From the NCBI GenBank assembly GCA_949825065.1, contig OX463859.1, positions 26,615,847 to 26,679,846 on the forward strand: DNA of 64,000 bases. The letters run 5' to 3'. The stretch comes from Odontocerum albicorne. Lineage: Eukaryota; Arthropoda; Insecta; Trichoptera; Odontoceridae. How positions within the stretch are numbered: the first letter of the stretch is position 1; every line of letters starts with the position of its first letter. Of this stretch, positions 48,053 to 58,880 are shown piece after piece. A program made the translations under genes and the position numbers. Under the pieces are notes generated by a model. It worked only from the letters and a program-made list of their open reading frames with translations, was not told the origin of the DNA and ran no database searches.

Positions 48053-48302
48053 TAAATACAAAGGAACCTCGTCTCTTTGTTTTAGAGTCCCATAATAGAA
48101 TGTTTTCAATGTATCTTTTGAGTCTTTCTCTAAAAAAATTTGCTTCATAAAAAAGCAGAGCTTGTATAAAGTTGATTTTTTATTTATAAATATTTTCTAT
48201 ATCGATGCAATAGAGCGAGGTACTTAAACGAGACTTTTGCTATCGCTGATCCTGTAACCTAGCTTATAAGATATATTCACGTAGGAGGCGTGTGCAGTTT
48301 TA

Positions 48303-48926
48303 ACCTTTCCTTCCCTGTGTTGGGTATCTTCTACACGTTGCTTCTAATAACCATCAATATCTCTATAAATATAATAAATACAAGGTTAAGATTTTAGGTA
48401 TTCCTCCATAATATATTTACGCATTGATTTAAAAAATAATATTAATAATAATCAGAATTTATCGACAACATCGAGGTGTTTTGTAAAGATCGAAAACAAA
48501 TTCGCATTTAAACGCTGCGAGTGCCTCGTCTTGACGATAGGTGAATAGTATGCGGGAAGCGCGACACTATATTCGCATCTCACTCTTGCATACTAGACTG
48601 AATTGCGAGGAGCTGAATTGTCTCAACGTCGCAAGCATAAGCGTAAGCGCCGGGGTATGCGACTGACGTTCCGCGCCACTAGTAGCTTTTAGGCTTGCAA
48701 ATAGGTTAGACGTACGCCTGTTCCGTGAGCGCTGCCAGATGGTTTTTTTAATGTTTTCAGCAAATAAATCTCATTTATTATAATTTTTAAATTCAATTAT
48801 AATTAATTAAGGGGATTATCTATGAATGTTCTTATTTTCACGATTTAAAATCGCTAATTTTTGATCGCGTTCTCACTACCCAACACCGGAGCACGCGTAT
48901 TATTTTTATCACCGTAAGGGAAGGTT
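48303..48926. mobile_element. MITE, family M, copy 1
   Basis: Ends ACCTTTCCTTCCCTGTG (left) and CACCGTAAGGGAAGGTT (right) are imperfect inverted repeats, flanked by TA (or TTAA) at both sides. It shares with 49314-49926 the left inner text ATCTCTATAAATATAATAAA and TAGGTATTCCTCC, and the right inner text ATGTTTTCAGCAA and TCACGATTTAAAATCGCTAA. The middle is G+C richer and differs between copies. No open frame. TA flanks point to Tc1/mariner-like or, if TTAA, piggyBac-like mobilisation. Confidence 0.72.
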
Positions 48927-49313
48927 TAAGAAGGTCTTGAAGTCATAAGCTTTTAAGAGGTGTTATCAAAATTTAATCTACTGGTTTTAACTTCCCTGTT
49001 GTTAACTGTTTTAAGGTTAAAAAATAACGGTACACTGTTCAAATAAATAAATAAATTTATGGTAATATACAATACACCTAAAGTCGAAGATACTCGTATT
49101 GCTCTCGCTTATCGGAAGATCAACTAAATGTAGATTTATTTGTAGTTCTTCTTCTCTGGATTAGTGTTCAGCAGTTTTGTCACCAAATATTTAAGCTCAT
49201 ATTTTATAGCAGTATCCAACACCTTCCTATCCTTGTACTAAGCTCATTTTGTTTTTTGTAATATTTCTAATCTGTCTATTAGTGGCTTCGATTTCCAAAT
49301 AAGAACGTTGCTA

Positions 49314-49926
49314 ACCCTTCCTTCCCTGTGATGTGTAACTAGTACACATTGCTTCTAAAAACTTTAACATCTCTATAAATATAATAAATACTGGGTTCAA
49401 AATTAAGGTATTCCTCCGTTGTATATTTACGCATTGAATGAAAAAAATAATATAAATAATAATTAACACTTATCGGCCACATCAGAGATATTTTGTGAAA
49501 ATTGGGAATAAATTCACCAATACAATCAAAAGTATGCCAGTGTGTGACGAAGGTAAATTCATTCTAAAAAAAACCGCTTTGGGTGAGGAAACAACGCTAT
49601 TTACGTGTCAATTTCACTCTACTTCGGTATATGGGAACGCAAGAAATAGAATCTCAGTTCGCTCGCTTCTGTAGCTCTCGGGGTTTCGGTCGAGGTGGTC
49701 GCTTTGCCCGTTTTGTGAACGTCGGTCGATGTTTTTTTGTCATGTTTTCAGCAATAAAATTTCAGTTTTTATCACTTTTGACTTCAAATTTAATTATTTT
49801 AAGCGATTGGCTATGAATATTCTTATTTTTCCGATTTAAAATCGCTCATTTTTACATGTGTATTGATGTGTATTGAATACACAGCACCGAAACGCGCGGA
49901 TTTTTTTAGCACAGGAAGGGTAAGGT
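49314..49926. mobile_element. MITE, family M, copy 2
   Basis: Same family and orientation as 48303-48926. Ends ACCCTTCCTTCCCTGTG and CACAGGAAGGGTAAGGT; flanks TA on both sides (49312-49313, 49927-49928). The left flank is CTAA rather than TTAA, which favours a TA target. The open frame at 49583-49816 lies in the variable middle and is not shared with copy 1. Confidence 0.72.
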
Positions 49927-50066
49927 TAAAGAAAGTGTAGTCTTTAAGTATGGTTTTTATTATCTATCATTTTATTATTATTAATTAAATTCCTCCCGAA
50001 AAAGGTCAAGAACCTTTGATAATTAAAAAATTCCATTGGCAAAACAATAAATGAAGTAGCTTGTTA

Positions 50067-51932
50067 CCATAGAGCAGGGGTTCCCAACCTTTTTGTACTC
50101 TAGAGCACATTCTAAAATATCGGTAGGGTGGCGGGCACCACCTATTTTTAAACGACAAACTCCTTCCATAACTTCTCATTTTCCCATAATTTATTTTCTT
50201 ATATTCATAATTTATTAATAAATAATAAACAAAAATGTTTCAAAATAATAAAATTATTATTCAAATTGCATACACACAGAGAAATGTATTTACAAAACGT
50301 AAACAAAAAACACAAGTACAAAGAAAACATTTTATAAAAAAATATAATATCAATATGTCAATGTGATCTTTGAGCATTGCATATCATTGGCCAGTGCCTC
50401 ATACTCATAATTAGGAGAGTATGACGATATCAGATAGCAGATAATCCTGTTAGCAAACAATCATAAAGATGCTCATCGGTGAGTCGAGATCTATATCTTG
50501 ATTTTATTCCGTTCATGTTTGAAAACAATGATTCGCATAAATATGTCGAACCGAAAAATTATTCAATTTTATATCCCGCTTTTTTCAAAAATGGGAACTT
50601 TTCTCTGTCCACTGTATTCCAAAAGTCCTCTGATATTAAGGACTTTAGCAAAATATCATTCTTAAGGTCCAAAATTTCTAACTCTAGTTCTTTTGTCTTA
50701 CCTTGAACAAAATCTGCAATACATGCGGCCATTTTCATTACATTTATTTGGCCAGTAAAAGGATTGATACAGAAGGAAACAATTGGCTCGATATGTGTAA
50801 ACTGCAAAAATCTCTCTTCAAACTGTTTTTAACACTTGAAGATGCTTAATAAATAATGACCCGTTTAATTCATTGTTACCTAGCATTTTCTTCATATGTG
50901 GGAAATGCACGAGAGAATTGATCTGGACAGTCAAAAAAATATCAACAAATCCAATTTAGCTTTAAATGACTATACAGAGCTTATCATTTCAGCTATGTTT
51001 TTGTCTTTCCCCTGCAACTCCAAATTTAAAGAATTCAATTTTTCCATGATGTCTGTGAGAAATCCCAAATCAATCAGCCAGCGAGAGTGCTAGTCAGCAA
51101 GTTCATCATAATTTTCCTTTTTATCGTTTATAAATGTTTTTATTTCTTCAATTAAACTCACAAATCTTGTAAGAACCTTTACTGAGCCAACGTGCTTCAG
51201 TATGCAGAATAAGATCATGTTCTTTATCTTCAGTATCTTCTAACAGGGCCTTGAAAAGTCGGTGTTGCAAAGGAGCTGCTCGAATAGAATTGATTATTTT
51301 TGTAACTATTTTCATAACGTGTTCAAATGGCAATATTTTACAACACAGAGCTTCCTGGTGGATAATACAGTGGTAGGACATAAAGTTTGAAAATGATTCA
51401 TCCTTCTTGCAGAGGGCAATAAATCCTTTGTTTTTACATACCAATCGGGATGGTACGAGCACGTGACTACTGTCAGTTTGGCTGTCGGGGTCATGCTTAT
51501 TGCTTTCACTGACAGACAGAGCTGTCAGAGTCATGTGCCATGTGTTTTGGCATTTTCGGCGTTCATTGGCTCAGTTCGTGGCGTTCGTTCACTTCGGGTT
51601 TTCTGCGTGTACAAGGAGTGATGTGCAAATAGCACTCCCCGTTCCAGGCTAGCGTGAAGAGTGCAGTCTGGCTCGCCGCTAGATAAGTTGCGACAAGTAC
51701 TGTCAGCAAAGGAACCACTCATACATACAATATCGCAAACATACGAACGTATTTAATAAACCTAGGCACTCAAAAAAATTAAAACTTTAACAAATAAATA
51801 AAAATAATTCACATTTTTAATTAATGTTTCTGAAAAAAATCTGTCTCTGTCGAATAGTGGCGGGCACATAGGAATCGTTCCGCGGGCGCCATGGTGCCCG
51901 CGGGCACGGGGTTGGGAACCTCTGCCATAGAG
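50067..51932 (-). mobile_element. hAT transposon, 1850 bp, with 8-bp target duplication
   Basis: The direct repeat CCATAGAG (50067-50074 and 51925-51932) flanks inverted ends CAGGGGTTCCCAACC (50075) and GGTTGGGAACCTCTG (to 51924): 8-bp duplications and this end sequence are the hAT signature. Inner ends also pair (GGTGGCGGGCACCA against GTGGCGGGCAC and GGTGCCCGCGGGCAC). Its minus strand holds a broken transposase (next entry). At 1850 bp it is shorter than a usual autonomous hAT element. Confidence 0.92.
50500..51534 (-). pseudogene. hAT transposase remnant
   Basis: Minus strand, first part (51148-51534): FIALCKKDESFSNFMSYHCI, IHQEALCCKILPFEHVM, a KIINSIRAAPLQHRLF stretch, and LILHTEARWLSKG. 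This is the middle of the hAT RNase-H fold as seen in Charlie/ZBED5-like proteins, where H-C-I-I-H-Q-E and R-W-L-S are landmark strings. After stops and shifts, related text continues (FINDKKENYDELADQ, LGFLTDIMEKLNSLN) and then FTGQINVMKMAACIADFVQG and FWNTVDREKFPFLKKAGY (50559-50740). An intact enzyme would cut and paste the element. The BED zinc finger, the catalytic N-terminal part and the C-terminal dimerisation region are missing or broken. Confidence 0.78.
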
Positions 51933-52446
51933 TGTTCACTGTCAGTCCAGATTGATGTGCATTTTCAGACGCTGAATACACTAATGTAACAGTTGTACGC
52001 AGTGTTTGAGCGCTGTACCCCAGATTGAGTCAAGTCACTTATTAAGAATGTTCACTAGACTTTCGAATAATTTTTATACGAAGATATTTTACTTACCACG
52101 TACTTTTATTATTCTCGTCGTGTCATCAGCTTCTTCTTCCTGCCAATTCGAAATTGTTTCCCACATATTTTATTACAATTTTTATAAAATAAAGAAGATA
52201 CTTACCTAGTAAATGAGAGGAGCTGTGCTTATAACAATAACTTAATTAGCTAGCCAATGAATACATGTTTAGTGAGTGCTCATTAATTTGATAAGATAAA
52301 TAGCACGCAATATATCATGATATTCATTAATTATAAATTTATTCGATTGAATGAATGTCATGTGATAACATTTATAATAAAAATAAAAATGGCTCTTTCA
52401 CAAAGGGAGAGTAAGAAGTGGTTTTGGAAACGCTTTTGGAAGTATC
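51933..52446. other. Spacer with no recognised gene
   Basis: A+T rich, nothing supported. The short open frame at 52006-52209 shows no family features. Confidence 0.5.
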
Positions 52447-52905
52447 CATTGATTTTGATGCGGCGATTGAAAATATAATTAATTTTGATGCGGCGATTGA
52501 AAATATGATTAATTTAGACATACGGATATGATTTTAATGCGGTTGTTGAAAATATGATTCATTTAGACAAACGGACATGATTTTGATGCGTCTGTTGAAA
52601 ATATAATTCATTTAGACAAACGGACATGATTTTGATGCGGCTGTTGAAAATATGATACATTTAGACAAACGTACATGATTTTGATGCGGCTGTTGAAAAT
52701 ATAATTCATTTAGACAGATGCACATGATTTTGATGCGGCTGTTGAAAATATGATTAATTTAGACATACGGACATGATTTTGATGCGGAGTATAAAATATG
52801 ATTTATTTAGACATGCAGGCATGATTTTGATAGGGCCGTTGAAAATATGATTCATTTAGATAAATGTACATGATTTTGATGCGGCTGTTGAAAATATGAT
52901 GCATA
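52447..52905 (+). repeat. 49-bp tandem repeat, about 9 copies
   Basis: The unit GATTTTGATGCGGCTGTTGA, then AAATATGATTCATTTAGACA and AACGGACAT, recurs at 52530, 52579, 52628, 52677, 52726, 52775, 52823 and 52872. The first copy is short (about 30 bp, 52451-52481). The 49-bp period is not a multiple of three, and no frame is preserved. Confidence 0.88.
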
Positions 52906-52975
52906 CGTGATAACTTAGGGTTTGAGTATTTGTAAGGTTTAAAATGCGTGTTTACGACAAATATACGAGGTACAT

Positions 52976-53250
52976 GGCCACGCGGTAACGCACTGGACTT
53001 TCAAACGAGAGGTCGTCGGCTCAAACCCCGCGTTGTGCTGCTCCCCTCGAATGACGCAGGCATTTTTTCCAGCTAATATTCGAGAGTATAAAGATACCTA
53101 TGACTTCGGTCATATCCATTATTTCAAAAAGAGGGAAAATAACATACAGGTGTGCTCCGGTCGTCTCACTTCTTTGTTGTCGGATCCAATACAGAAAAAA
53201 ATGGGGAATCAGAAAAAAAACATGCTTTGTCACTGAAAGGTGACATTTCA
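52976..53250 (+). mobile_element. Probable tRNA-derived SINE
   Basis: TGGCCACGCGG (about 52977) fits an RNA polymerase III A box with one mismatch, and GGCTCAAACCC about 50 bp on fits a B box with three. The spacing is right for a tRNA. After this head comes a body (ACTTCGGTCATATCCATTAT, CCGGTCGTCTCACTTCTTTG) and A-rich runs near 53200-53220. The open frames on both strands are not coding. It lies directly downstream of the stop codon of the host gene, in its 3' flank. Confidence 0.55.
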
Positions 53251-53267
53251 ATGATTTTTATTTATTT

Positions 53268-53459
53268 TTAGTTTTCGGGTTCAATAACACAATCAATATA
53301 CATGCAACCAATGATTTGGTCCTTGGATATCGCCATGAACCCGGAACCTGATTTCTCAGACTTCAAGACTGTAAATGTTACTAAGTAGGATCCTTCCAAC
53401 ATGCTGTTGATTGGGATTGACTTTGTATCTGCAATCATGTTGTCTATATAGTAGGTTCC
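53268..53459 (-). CDS. Host gene, exon 4 (last): small secreted DUF1091-like protein
   Basis: Residues 139-201 of the assembled 201-residue protein. On the minus strand an acceptor TTTTTCAG precedes GGA-ACC-TAC. The exon reads GTYYIDNMIADT, LEGSYLVTFTVLK, FMAISKDQIIGCMYIDCV and ends IEPEN with TAA at 53268-53270. An AATAAA lies almost at once after it (53261-53266). The preceding exon ends CPVPA, so the joined text has the C-P-x-x-x-G-x-Y-Y-I-x-N pattern and a following P...G-x-Y-x-V stretch, which recalls insect DUF1091 secreted proteins. Two cysteines (190 and 195) are here. The function of such proteins is poorly known; lipid- or ligand-binding roles are only suggested. Family assignment is by pattern, without a search. 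Confidence 0.72.
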   Translation of the reverse strand, partial: GTYYIDNMIADTKSIPINSMLEGSYLVTFTVLKSEKSGSGFMAISKDQIIGCMYIDCVIEPEN

Positions 53460-53802
53460 CTGAAAAATGTAAAAAAATAAAGTTTTTTGGGAAGCATGTG
53501 TTCATGACGAAAAACTATATTTTTAGCAAAGTCTGCCAATCGGTTGCTTCTTTAATGTGTCCGAAAACCGAATTGTCCCACCGCAACATCATCTTGTACT
53601 TGGCTTTCAACTCTTGGGTTCAAGAAACCCATTGTGATTGGAAAATGAGATCTTCCTGCTTCTTGAAGGTTTTTTATTTCTTCGTAGAAATCATCTGCAG
53701 ATGAGGGTCTGAGTAGGTGCATATGGTAAACCTTAAAAATCTGCATGTATCGCTCGCTTAGCCTCAAGATAAGGAGACAGATATAATAATACAATTACTT
53801 AC

Positions 53803-53970
53803 TGCTGGAACAGGGCATCCATAGGTGAAGTTAAGAGTGTTGAGATATTTCGCCAATAAACCTTTAGAAGTTTTCCTCTCTTTGAGCTCTTTACAGAAGT
53901 CATCTATGTCATACGTAGCTAATACTTCTTTACTTCCTGACGAAAAAATCTTTTCAATTTTCCAAAGAGC
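53803..53970 (-). CDS. Host gene, exon 3
   Basis: Residues 83-138, 168 bp, phase 0 at both ends. Acceptor TTCATTCACAG before GCT-CTT-TGG; donor GTAAGT after CCA-GCA. It reads ALWKIEKIFSSGSKEVLATY, DIDDFCKELKERKTSKGLL, AKYLNTLNFTYGCPVPA. Cysteines are at 108 and 134, and N129-F-T is an N-glycosylation sequon, fitting an extracellular protein. The frame is open further upstream to an ATG at 54024, but the clean acceptor and matching phase favour the exon start at 53970. The intron to exon 4 is 343 bp and holds an odd open frame (53552-53794). Confidence 0.72.
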
Positions 53971-54555
53971 CTGTGAATGAAGGGTTTCTTTATATAATTC
54001 AAAGAATTGGAAAATAATCTTCATGACTTACTAGATAAGACATTTGTCTTTCGAAACATGAGTTGCGGTTTCCAATCCACATTGCTATACAGATTATTTT
54101 AAAAGTGTGATGGCCATGTGGCTAGCGGTGTGGCCAGTGAGTTTGCAGGTAAGCAAAAGCTTACTCACTTAATAAAAATCCACGGCACAGCTTCGCTTTC
54201 CAGTCTTTCAGAAGTTGCGACATAAGACCCTATGTAATAGGGAGTATGTCTGTTGAAGTGAACTGTTAAATAATACATTTTTATTTTGTAGTTTAATGTA
54301 GCTTTAAGCTTCCAAAGTCTTTAAATTTTCCGTATTATTGATTCAGATATATTGAAAAGTGTGACCTTAAGACAGCATTTTCCTTCAGGTTTAGAAACAC
54401 AGGAGTAGGCATAGAACTTGTTAGAAATCCAACATTTAAGAAATACTACAGCACGTTGATAGGCAACGACACTCGCATACATATTTCTGTCAGCACACTT
54501 TATGCTTTGTCTGCTATCTTAATTTTTCCAAAATTCTTAATTTTACATCGCTTAC

Positions 54556-54720
54556 TTTGGTTTTTTCTTCAAGTGGTTTTAAAAACACAAATGTTCCTTC
54601 CAAAACGACAATAGTTTCATTGAATCTGGTGGCTTTTATGCCGGAGGTTTCAATCAAACTGCGGCTTTCATCGTCATTGCAGCGCGTCATTCCTGACGCG
54701 TAATTAGCTATAAATTTAGT
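54556..54720 (-). CDS. Host gene, exon 2
   Basis: Residues 28-82, 165 bp, phase 0 at both ends. Acceptor TTTTGATTTCAG before ACT-AAA-TTT; donor GTAAGC after ACC-AAA. It reads TKFIANYASGMTRCNDDESR, SLIETSGIKATRFNETIVVL and EGTFVFLKPLEEKTK. Cysteine 41 and the sequon N61-E-T lie here. Local G+C is raised compared with the intron text on both sides, and stops appear in the same frame beyond the splice sites, as expected for an exon. The intron to exon 3 is 585 bp. Confidence 0.7.
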
Positions 54721-55188
54721 CTGAAATCAAAACAAAATATATTTTGTTATACGCCCATGGAAACTTTTATATGATGAATATGCAGTACATATATATGGGC
54801 GAGGAATAATTTATTAGACCAACTTAAAGAAGTCTGCTTTTTAGTTTATAGTTTCTTAGATGATGGAAGAGTTACGCGTGATTTCGAACAACGTGTAGCG
54901 ATAAGGAACAAAGTTAATGGGGTGCTTTAATAAATATACTCGGATCAGACAGTATGAAAAAGTTTTAAGATGATAAACCACAAAAATACAATATTTTAAA
55001 ACCATATTTGTTGTTTAGGAGTAAAATGTGGATGTATGTTAGAAAAAAACTGAAAAGAGACAAATAAAGGCGTGTACGTAGAAAAATACATGACTAGCTA
55101 ATTTATACCAGAACACGGAATAAACTTATACGAGATGAATGTGAACTTGAGGTTGATGTGTTGAGTAAAATGGAAACGAGCAATCAGA

Positions 55189-55445
55189 GCTTTCGAAGCA
55201 TCATAAGCACAGGCTTTCGAAGCATTATAAGCACAGGCTTTCGAATCATTATAAGCACAGGCTTTCGAAGCATCATAAACACAGGCTTTCAAAGCATTAT
55301 AAGCACAGGCTTTCGAAGCATCATAAGCACAGGCTTTCGAAGCATTATAAGCACAGGCTTTTGAAGCATCATAATCACAGGCTTTCGAAACATTATAAGC
55401 ACAGGCTTTCAAAGCATCATAAGTACAGGCTTTCGAAGCATCATC
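55189..55445. repeat. 24-bp tandem repeat, about 11 copies
   Basis: The unit GCTTTCGAAGCATCATAAGC plus ACAG repeats about 10.7 times. Copies differ mainly by CATTATAAG or CATCATAAG, which alternate in part. Since 24 is a multiple of three, both strands stay open: minus repeats CAYNASKA or CAYDASKA, plus repeats FRSIISTG. I read this as a consequence of the period. Confidence 0.9.
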
Positions 55446-55742
55446 TATTGCCTGACTAGTCAACCTTCAGTATTATCAGGGAAGACCAAGGTCTGAGTGA
55501 ATGTGATTAAATGCAAGTAGCTTGAACGAGTGGACATGTACGTGTTAAATAATTTGTTGTAACAATTGTTATCTACTCGTATTATGTAGGTGTTTACTAT
55601 TTATAAGAAATTAAATATTAAGATCATTAAAACTAAAATTACATGTAGGAAATTAAAATGATGTTAATTTATATGGATAATATAATACAGAAATTAGATT
55701 AGTCCTTTGGTTCTTAAGTAAATAACTTGTGTATGGATATAA

Positions 55743-55935
55743 CAAGCCTCTGTGGCCTGGTGGTAAGACACTTGTCTGCCGATCCGGAGGTTGCGGGTTC
55801 GATCCCCGCTGGAACCCAGATTTTTTAAAATAGGATTCCAGTCTGGTTAACACTCAGGGCCTATAAAAACATCTTTCTGGTTGGTTGGAAGAGATTGCCA
55901 CATGGCAATAAACTCGTCAGGTTAAAAAAAAACAG
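55743..55935 (+). mobile_element. tRNA-derived SINE with a LINE family T tail
   Basis: The head GCCTCTGTGGCCTGGTGGTA has an A box (TGGCCTGGTGG at 55753) and a perfect B box (GGTTCGATCCC at 55796-55806). A body of about 50 bp follows, then CTGGTTGGTTGGAAGAGATT, CATGGCAATAAACTCGTCAG and a run of A (55924-55933). The last 45 bp match the reverse complement of the LINE ends at 4500-4560 and 63360-63410. SINEs that borrow the 3' end of a partner LINE are moved by that LINE's enzyme, so family T is the likely helper. Confidence 0.82.
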
Positions 55936-56767
55936 GAAAATATAAAATTCTGACTTCTCGTTTTACAATTTAGGAAATTATAGATTCCGTTTATCTACCT
56001 ATTTGTTTATTATATTTTTCACTAACAAAAGTGCTAGCTCAAAGTAAGGTGTTTGTCTTGCAATGAGGATATCTGGATGATGAATTAGAAGGCTAAGACA
56101 TTGAAAGTCTTCCCTTTTAAATAAAATTTGTTGAGTGTTAATTTTTTTACATTTTTTTTCTATATCTCACCATCAAAATTTTATCATAGGAGATAACGTT
56201 GGTTAAATTGTCATTAGTGAGATGACAAAATATTTGAAAATATAAGTAAAATTGTATTACGATAAATGAGTATGTGTTTTAATTAAAATATCGTAATTAT
56301 ATTATAGTTCATATTATGAAGCAGTCAGTAGAGGAATAATAAAGTACACAATGCAGTATTATGCTGCAAGTACAGAAATCATTAATTAAACCATTGTTCC
56401 TGTGAATTATTCACATCAAAAGGTTAAGCGAATGAATAGAATTGATAAACGCAGGAAATTTATCAAATATTTACTGGTTGGCCTAAAATTAACTCAGCAG
56501 CCTATATCGATCGTTATTTAAACTTGGTTACATTTTCACGGTGTATATTTTACAATCGAGTTTCGTGGACATGGTATTTTCTATGGAGTTTTTATAAGAT
56601 TCAACAAATTTGTTGTTATTTATAATACTCTAAGACCCGATCAAAATCAAGAAAACCTTTTTTTTATGAAGGGTTTACTAAAATTGTTATATCTAAGTAA
56701 CTATCAAGAGCATTGTAATGAAACTTTATTTATTTGTTCAGAATACTTTAATAATTAAATTAAGTTT

Positions 56768-58160
56768 TTTTTTTTTTAATTAATTAAATATGATTATTCT
56801 GATAACATGCTCATTTCTAGGGAGAGCTACATAACACTCATTACACATGTACCAGATCTAACTTCTCTTCTTTTTTAATTAATTAAATATGATTATTCTG
56901 CTAACATGCTCATTTCTAGAGAGAGCTACATAACACTCATTACACATGTACCAGATCTAACTTCTCTTCTTTTTTAATTAATTAAATATGATTATTCTGC
57001 TAACATGCTCATTTCTAGGGAGAGCTACATAACACTCATTACATATGTACCAGATCTAACTTCTCTTCTTTTTTAATTAATTAAATATGATTATTCTGCT
57101 AACATGCTCATTTCTAGAGAGAGCTACATAACACTCATTACACATGTACCAGATCTAACTTCTCTTCTTTTTTAATTAATTAAATATGATTATTCTGCTA
57201 ACATGCTCATTTCTAGGGAGAGCTACATAACACTCATTACACATGTACCAGATCTAACTTCTCTTCTTTTTTAATTAATTAAATATGATTATTCTGCTAA
57301 CATGCTCATTTCTAGAGAGAGCTACATAACACTCATTACACATGTACCAGATCTAACTTCTCTTCTTTTTTAATTAATTAAATATGATTATTCTGCTAAC
57401 ATGCTCATTTCTAGGGAGAGCTACATAACACTCATTACACATGTACCAGACCTAACTTCTCTTCTTTTTTAATTAATTAAATATGATTGATCTGCTAACA
57501 TGCTCATTTCTAGAGAGAGCTACATAACACTCATTACACATGTACCAGATCTAACTTCTCTTCTTTTTTAATTAATTAAATATGATTATTCTGCTAACAT
57601 GCTCATTTCTAGAGAAAGCTACATAACACTCATTACACATGTACCAGATCTAGCTTCTCTTCTTTTTTAATTAATTAAATATGATTATTCTGCTAACATG
57701 CTCATTTCTAGAGAGAGCTACATAACACTCATTACACATGTACCAGACCTAACTTCTCTTCTTTTTTAATTAATTAAATATGATTGATCTGCTAACATGC
57801 TCATTTCTAGAGAGAGCTACATAACACTCATTACACATGTACCAGGTCTAACTTCTCTTCTTTATAATTAATTAAATATGATTATTTTTCTAACATGCTC
57901 ATTTCTAGAGACAGCTACATAACACTCATTACACATGTACCAGATCTAACTTCTCTTCTTTTTTAATTAATTAAATATGATTATTCTGCTAACATGCTCA
58001 TTTCTAGAGAGAGCTACATAACACTCATTACACATGTACCAGATCTAACTTCTCTTCTTTTTTAATTAATTAAACATGATTATTCTGCTAACATGCTCAT
58101 TTCTAGAGAGAGCTACATAACACTCATTACACATGTAGCAGATCTAACTTCTCTTCTTTT
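56768..58160. repeat. 99-bp tandem repeat, about 14 copies, with dimer pattern
   Basis: The unit TTTTTTAATTAATTAAATAT, GATTATTCTGCTAACATGCT, CATTTCTAGGGAGAGCTACA, TAACACTCATTACACATGTA and CCAGATCTAACTTCTCTTC recurs every 99 bp (for example GAGAGCTAC at 56822, 56921, 57020). The first eight copies alternate TCTAGGGAG and TCTAGAGAG, a 198-bp dimer. Later copies are all of the second type. A linked pair of variants (CCAGACC, then ATGATTGATC) appears twice, at 57450/57483 and 57747/57781, three units apart. No coding frame. Confidence 0.93.
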
Positions 58161-58659
58161 ACTTGAACTTATCTTGCAAGCTTTGCAGCGTTTTTTTTTT
58201 GTCAGTTGATGAAATACATATCAACACATATGTAGACATATTCTTTGACGACCTATTTGAAGGATTCTGCAAATTTCTTCTTCTATCCTTAGACCTTGAG
58301 ACTGTAGTGTTTCTTCAGATTAATATGTCAAAATCTTCAAGATCTGACACTTCGCTGCACACTGATAACGCGATATTAGATTCTCGAGTATATAAATGTA
58401 TGCAGATTTTTATTATCCAGTGTCCATGTTAGAAATAAACGATAAAAAAAATCAAGTGACCTTTGTTTAAAGATTGAATTATTTACAAAAAAATATTTGG
58501 TAGATAACCTATGTCCATTTAACATTTGCTAGATAGCACATGTCCTTTGTTGGAAGAAGTATCGATCAGGTAAAAACACGGGATCAGGATACGTGTTAAA
58601 ACGCACTACGCAAGTCATCCCCTACGGTACGTACATACTCGTACACATAAACCATCACG

Positions 58660-58880
58660 TCGTCTCCCTCACTAGATAGACAGAAATAACAGAGCTCTAG
58701 ACTTTCTTTCTGATACACACATTTTGCCTCTTCTACATTCACACACAATCTCATGCAGCTTCAGCGATTCCTCTGTATTTTTTCTTTCTTTCAAAATATG
58801 TTACGCTTGATCCAACAATGCTTTCCTTGGTTTTTCTCTACCTCGCGTTCCACCTACTTTGCACTGCATATTTAGTATAT
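58660..58880 (-). mobile_element. LINE family Z tail, second copy
   Basis: TTTGCCTCTTCTACATTCAC, CGATTCCTCTG, TTTCTTTCAAAATATGTTAC and CTTGATCCAACAATGCTTTCC run parallel to TTTGCCTCTTTTATACCCAT, CGATTTCTCTG, TTCAGAATATCATTCA and CTTGATCCAATCATACCTTCC at 40090-40200. It is a non-coding, diverged 3' part of the same LINE family. Confidence 0.65.

Noticed and set aside
54110..54180. tRNA-like SINE head (TGGCCATGTGGCTAGCGG)
   Set aside because: An A-box-like string is present, but no B box at the right distance and no body or tail.
55189..55445. CRISPR array
   Set aside because: The repeats are directly contiguous, without unique spacers, and the window is eukaryotic. The same applies to the 27-, 49-, 51-, 99- and 165-bp arrays.
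55743..55815. Functional tRNA gene (good A and B boxes)
   Set aside because: The acceptor stem does not pair, no terminator follows the expected 3' end, and the sequence continues into a LINE-derived tail and poly(A), so it is a SINE.
58163..58432. 89-codon plus-strand frame after the 99-bp array as an exon
   Set aside because: No splice sites or family features. The minus strand at the same place reads SEVSDLEDFD, which is equally suggestive of an old transposon protein; neither can be supported.
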